18,072 nt of DNA, from assembly GCA_023443765.1 (NCBI GenBank), contig JAEZTA010000003.1, positions 1 through 18,072 of the forward strand. Direction: 5' to 3'. Position numbers and translations under genes: made by a program. Below the pieces are notes generated by a model. It saw nothing but the letters and a program-made list of their open reading frames with translations, searched no databases and was not told the DNA's origin. Origin of the DNA: Bacteroidota bacterium (GTDB lineage Bacteria > Bacteroidota > Bacteroidia > Bacteroidales > Rikenellaceae). This document shows positions 15,544 through 18,072 of the stretch, piece after piece; the first letter of the stretch is position 1, and each line of letters begins with the position of its first letter.

Positions 15544-17769
15544 TTACTTCGTCACGCAGATATTGTCGATAAACCAGCGCGAGAACTCGCCCGAAGCCGG
15601 TTCGCTCGTGAAGCGTACCGCCGTGGAGGCCGTCGCGCCTTCGATCGTCAGCGTGAAATTCCTGAATTCCGTGTAGGTCAGGCCGCTCACGACCTTCTTC
15701 GCCGCGCCGTCGATCGTTCCGCCGCCGATCACCTCGGCGACAACCGATTTCAGGTCGCCGTTCATGTCCTTGGCGCCGCTGTTCGAGTGGACCGAAGTAT
15801 TCTTGTAAGCCATCGCGTCGAACGACAGGCGGAGCGTTCCCGAAGCCCCGAATGCCGGAGTCAGCAGCGCGCCCTTGTTGTTCGTGTACGAACCCTGGGC
15901 AATGGTCTGCGTCTCCACAAATCCGATCTGGGCATATCCCGGACGCTGGCGGACATTCGTTCCCGACAGCCCGTTCTTCGCCGCAGCGTCCCACGTGGCG
16001 ATGTCGCTGCCGCAGAAGTTGAGCATTCCGGCCAGTTTGTCGCCGTGGCGGTAGTCGAGGCCCGTCGTCAGCTTGTCAAACGGCTCGAAGTAGACTGCGT
16101 CCGCCGGTTTCCGGGTATTGAAGGCAGGAACCTTCTCGACGACGACGCACGAGTGGAGACGAATCTCGCCGCCGTTTCCGATCGCCGATCCGCTGCGGTC
16201 CACACGGACTCCATCGTACGGCGAAACGCGGATATAGAGCGTTCCGCGGCGTTCGAGCGGAATCTGCGGCGTGATGTCGATCGTCCAGTAGAAGAAGTTT
16301 TTGCCGCTGCCGACGGACAGCCCCTTTTCGATCACAAAATGCGGTCCGTCGGTCGGGGCCGGCGTATACCACACGACGTTGTCGTTCGAATAGGAGACAT
16401 ACCAGTTCGCAGGGGCCGATCCCGAAGCGCTCCACCCGAACGAGAAGCGGAACGGGCCGTCGATCGCTTCGTTGAGCGGGAAGGTGAAGAGCGCATAGTC
16501 CTTGTCCTTGCCGCTCGTCCACGACTTCATCGGCAGGTTGTGGTGGCCGCTGTTCTCGTTCCAGTAGCGGAAACCGAGATTACCGCCCGAGGAACTCAGT
16601 TTGGCCGTAATATTGGCTCCCGTGCCGTCCATGGCCGTCACCGCTACGCCTTCGATGGAGCCCGTACCGTTCGAACCCGAATAAAAGACATATTTGCCGT
16701 CGCCGTTGGTCGCCGTTTTGGTCATGATCGAGAGCACGTAAGGCAGCGTGATACCGCCGTCGAAACGGGGCGACGACATCGTGATGTCCGTCCCGGTGCA
16801 GGGCATCACGGCGTAAGCGCCGTCGTAAACGCCCGCAATGCCGCACAGCAGACCGCTCCCGACGGGAACCGCGTCAATACCGAACGTGCTGGCCTGACGT
16901 GCCGCAAGCACGAAACGCTCGTCGTCCTGCGTCTGTACGGAGACGTTGTCGCTCAGCTTCTTGTTCATATCGCTGACCACGACCTGCACGTTGAGCGACA
17001 CGTACATCGACTCGTAATCGCCGGACATCAGTTCGGTATAGGTCACGGGGATCGCCGCAGGCGTCACCTGCGTCGTCTCCGTCCGGCTCACCATCGCGTC
17101 CGAAACGGGTTTCACCTCCATCACACCGCTCTGGGCATTCATCCCGACGACCGCACCTTTCAGGTCGATTTCGAGTTCCTCGCCGGGTTTGCGGTAAATC
17201 ACCTCGTCGGTGCGCAGCGTGATGCCGCAGTTCGCCTTCAGGGCGCTTTGGAGCGCGATGCAGTTGTCGTAATAGTTGTTGTCCTGGACGCTCGACACCA
17301 CGATCCCGCGCAGTTTCACCTCCTGCGTCACCGTGTAGTCGCCGTCCGCGGCCAGCTTCCGCAGGTCCGGAATGGTTATATACCCCTGCGCCGTCGCCGA
17401 AGCCTGCACGAAGGAGAGCTCCTCCACGACGGAGGGATTCCGTTTGGCCACAACGCGGATCGTCAGCGACCGGGACCCGGAAGTATTGTTTTCGGCAATG
17501 GACACCGCCACGGTAGCCATGCCCGTAGCCTCGGTCTTCGAAAGTTCGGCCCACGAGGTGTTGTCGCCGGCAACGGAGATCGACCAGTCGCAGTTGGCCG
17601 CAACGTCGAAAGAGAGCGTTGTCGCGAACGACGGTGCGAGAATCGCATGCGTGCTGAGCGAAACCGACTGCCCGGGCAGGTCTACGTCGTCCTTGCACGC
17701 CCCGGCCGCCAGCAGCAGCGCGAAGACCGCCGCGGTCCGGAAAAAGCTATTTAAGAGTCTGTTCTTCAT
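15544..17769 (-). CDS. BACON/DUF5689/jelly-roll surface lipoprotein
   Basis: A 741-aa predicted lipoprotein. The ATG at 17769 was chosen because it directly precedes the signal peptide; the frame stays open about 200 nt further upstream, but that part overlaps the neighbouring EEP gene. The lipobox AGAC gives C25, followed by KDDVD, an acidic surface-export-like stretch. Residues about 30-125 are a BACON-like domain (NCDWSIS, LSFVQAS). Residues about 128-330 are a DUF5689-type domain (VKLRGIVVSSVQDNNYYDNC). Residues about 335-545 are a beta-sandwich with WYVSYSNDNVVWY, resembling the C-terminal part of the plus-strand DUF5689 proteins. Residues about 557-741 are a jelly-roll ending in WFIDNICVTK, resembling the module of the first two plus-strand genes. 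No catalytic motif was seen. The 5-nt gap from the EEP gene points to co-transcription and a shared ligand. Confidence 0.88.
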   Translation of the reverse strand: MKNRLLNSFFRTAAVFALLLAAGACKDDVDLPGQSVSLSTHAILAPSFATTLSFDVAANCDWSISVAGDNTSWAELSKTEATGMATVAVSIAENNTSGSRSLTIRVVAKRNPSVVEELSFVQASATAQGYITIPDLRKLAADGDYTVTQEVKLRGIVVSSVQDNNYYDNCIALQSALKANCGITLRTDEVIYRKPGEELEIDLKGAVVGMNAQSGVMEVKPVSDAMVSRTETTQVTPAAIPVTYTELMSGDYESMYVSLNVQVVVSDMNKKLSDNVSVQTQDDERFVLAARQASTFGIDAVPVGSGLLCGIAGVYDGAYAVMPCTGTDITMSSPRFDGGITLPYVLSIMTKTATNGDGKYVFYSGSNGTGSIEGVAVTAMDGTGANITAKLSSSGGNLGFRYWNENSGHHNLPMKSWTSGKDKDYALFTFPLNEAIDGPFRFSFGWSASGSAPANWYVSYSNDNVVWYTPAPTDGPHFVIEKGLSVGSGKNFFYWTIDITPQIPLERRGTLYIRVSPYDGVRVDRSGSAIGNGGEIRLHSCVVVEKVPAFNTRKPADAVYFEPFDKLTTGLDYRHGDKLAGMLNFCGSDIATWDAAAKNGLSGTNVRQRPGYAQIGFVETQTIAQGSYTNNKGALLTPAFGASGTLRLSFDAMAYKNTSVHSNSGAKDMNGDLKSVVAEVIGGGTIDGAAKKVVSGLTYTEFRNFTLTIEGATASTAVRFTSEPASGEFSRWFIDNICVTK

Positions 17770-17774
17770 AATGC

Positions 17775-18072
17775 TTACTTTTTGAGGTCTACCAATACGG
17801 GAAGGTGGTCGGAAACCGTCATCACGTTGATCTCCTCGTACGACGGCACGGCAGTTCCCAGCACTTCGTATTTCGGCGCGTTGCCCGTGTAGACGAGCAC
17901 GTAGTCGATGCGCGACGGCGACGTGGTATTCACGAAGGTATTGGCCGAGGTGCTGATGATCTTCCACGATTCGAGCGCCGCAGCCGGAACCTTCGACGTG
18001 TTGAGGTCGCCCGCCAGGTAGATCGGCTTGGTGTAGGAGGCATAGTTGGCGGAGATATACTCGGTGATGATC
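17775..18072 (-). CDS. EEP-family phosphodiesterase, C-terminal fragment (runs off the right edge)
   Basis: The reverse strand encodes 98 C-terminal residues before the TAA at 17775-17777, and the reading frame is open to the window edge, so the start and any signal peptide lie outside. The fragment carries YLAGDLN (equivalent to the family's GDFN block, with Leu for Phe, coded at 18000-18011), SRIDYVLVY, and VSDHLPVLVDL with the catalytic Asp-His at 17805-17810. These are the last three conserved blocks of the endonuclease/exonuclease/phosphatase superfamily, in the right order and ending at the usual distance from the C-terminus. The next gene begins 5 nt downstream, so the two are almost certainly one operon. 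The substrate cannot be told from this part. It is a second EEP enzyme, distinct in sequence from the domain in the first plus-strand gene. Confidence 0.9.
   Translation of the reverse strand, partial: IITEYISANYASYTKPIYLAGDLNTSKVPAAALESWKIISTSANTFVNTTSPSRIDYVLVYTGNAPKYEVLGTAVPSYEEINVMTVSDHLPVLVDLKK

Noticed and set aside
15787..17754. 655-codon plus-strand ORF opposite the minus-strand DUF5689 lipoprotein
   Set aside because: It is Arg/His/Val-rich with no domain, and it would have to be transcribed through the bidirectional terminator. The minus-strand frame has the signal peptide and recognisable modules.
17770..17967. N-terminal extension of the minus-strand lipoprotein to a start at 17967
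   Set aside because: These 66 residues overlap the EEP gene in another frame and precede a standard lipoprotein signal that starts at 17769.

Overview
The window looks like a piece of a Bacteroidales chromosome, most likely Rikenellaceae (an Alistipes-like gut bacterium). The grounds are a SusC/SusD outer-membrane pair, surface lipoproteins built from BACON-like and DUF5689-like domains, lipoprotein signals followed by acidic residues, A-rich start regions without Shine-Dalgarno sites, and G+C-rich codon use above that of typical Bacteroides. The genus is inferred from general character, not from a marker gene.

Layout. Positions 1-170 hold a run of 11 C and a perfect 15-bp hairpin followed by a T-tract. 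A seven-gene plus-strand cluster follows (171-15465): (1) a large lipoprotein fusing a fimbrillin-like domain, a jelly-roll domain and an endonuclease/exonuclease/phosphatase (EEP) domain; (2) a small BACON plus jelly-roll lipoprotein; (3) a SusC-like TonB-dependent transporter; (4) a SusD-like lipoprotein; (5, 6) two paralogous BACON/DUF5689 lipoproteins; (7) a secreted calcineurin-like metallophosphoesterase. Gaps between genes 1-5 are 17-63 nt, so these are probably co-transcribed. The gaps before genes 6 and 7 carry hairpins that could change expression within the cluster. A strong bidirectional terminator near 15490-15522 separates this cluster from a convergent minus-strand pair: a third BACON/DUF5689 lipoprotein (15544-17769) and, 5 nt upstream of it, the C-terminal end of a second EEP enzyme that runs off the right edge.

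How the genes may work together. The SusC/SusD pair would import a large or oligomeric ligand across the outer membrane. Genes 1 and 7, and the partial gene at the right edge, are hydrolases of phosphodiester or phosphomonoester bonds. Genes 2, 5, 6 and the minus-strand lipoprotein look like surface binding proteins. No glycoside hydrolase, polysaccharide lyase, sulfatase or peptidase is visible. The set therefore resembles a polysaccharide utilisation locus refitted for a phosphate-linked substrate such as extracellular DNA or RNA, a phosphorylated glycan, or a phospholipid head group. That substrate class is inference.

No regulator (hybrid two-component sensor, ECF sigma/anti-sigma pair, SusR-like) is visible, and the SusC has no STN extension. 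No tRNA, rRNA, CRISPR array, insertion sequence or phage gene was seen. No gene-free stretch exceeds 300 bases. The many long ORFs antisense to these genes are treated as shadows of G+C-rich codon use.
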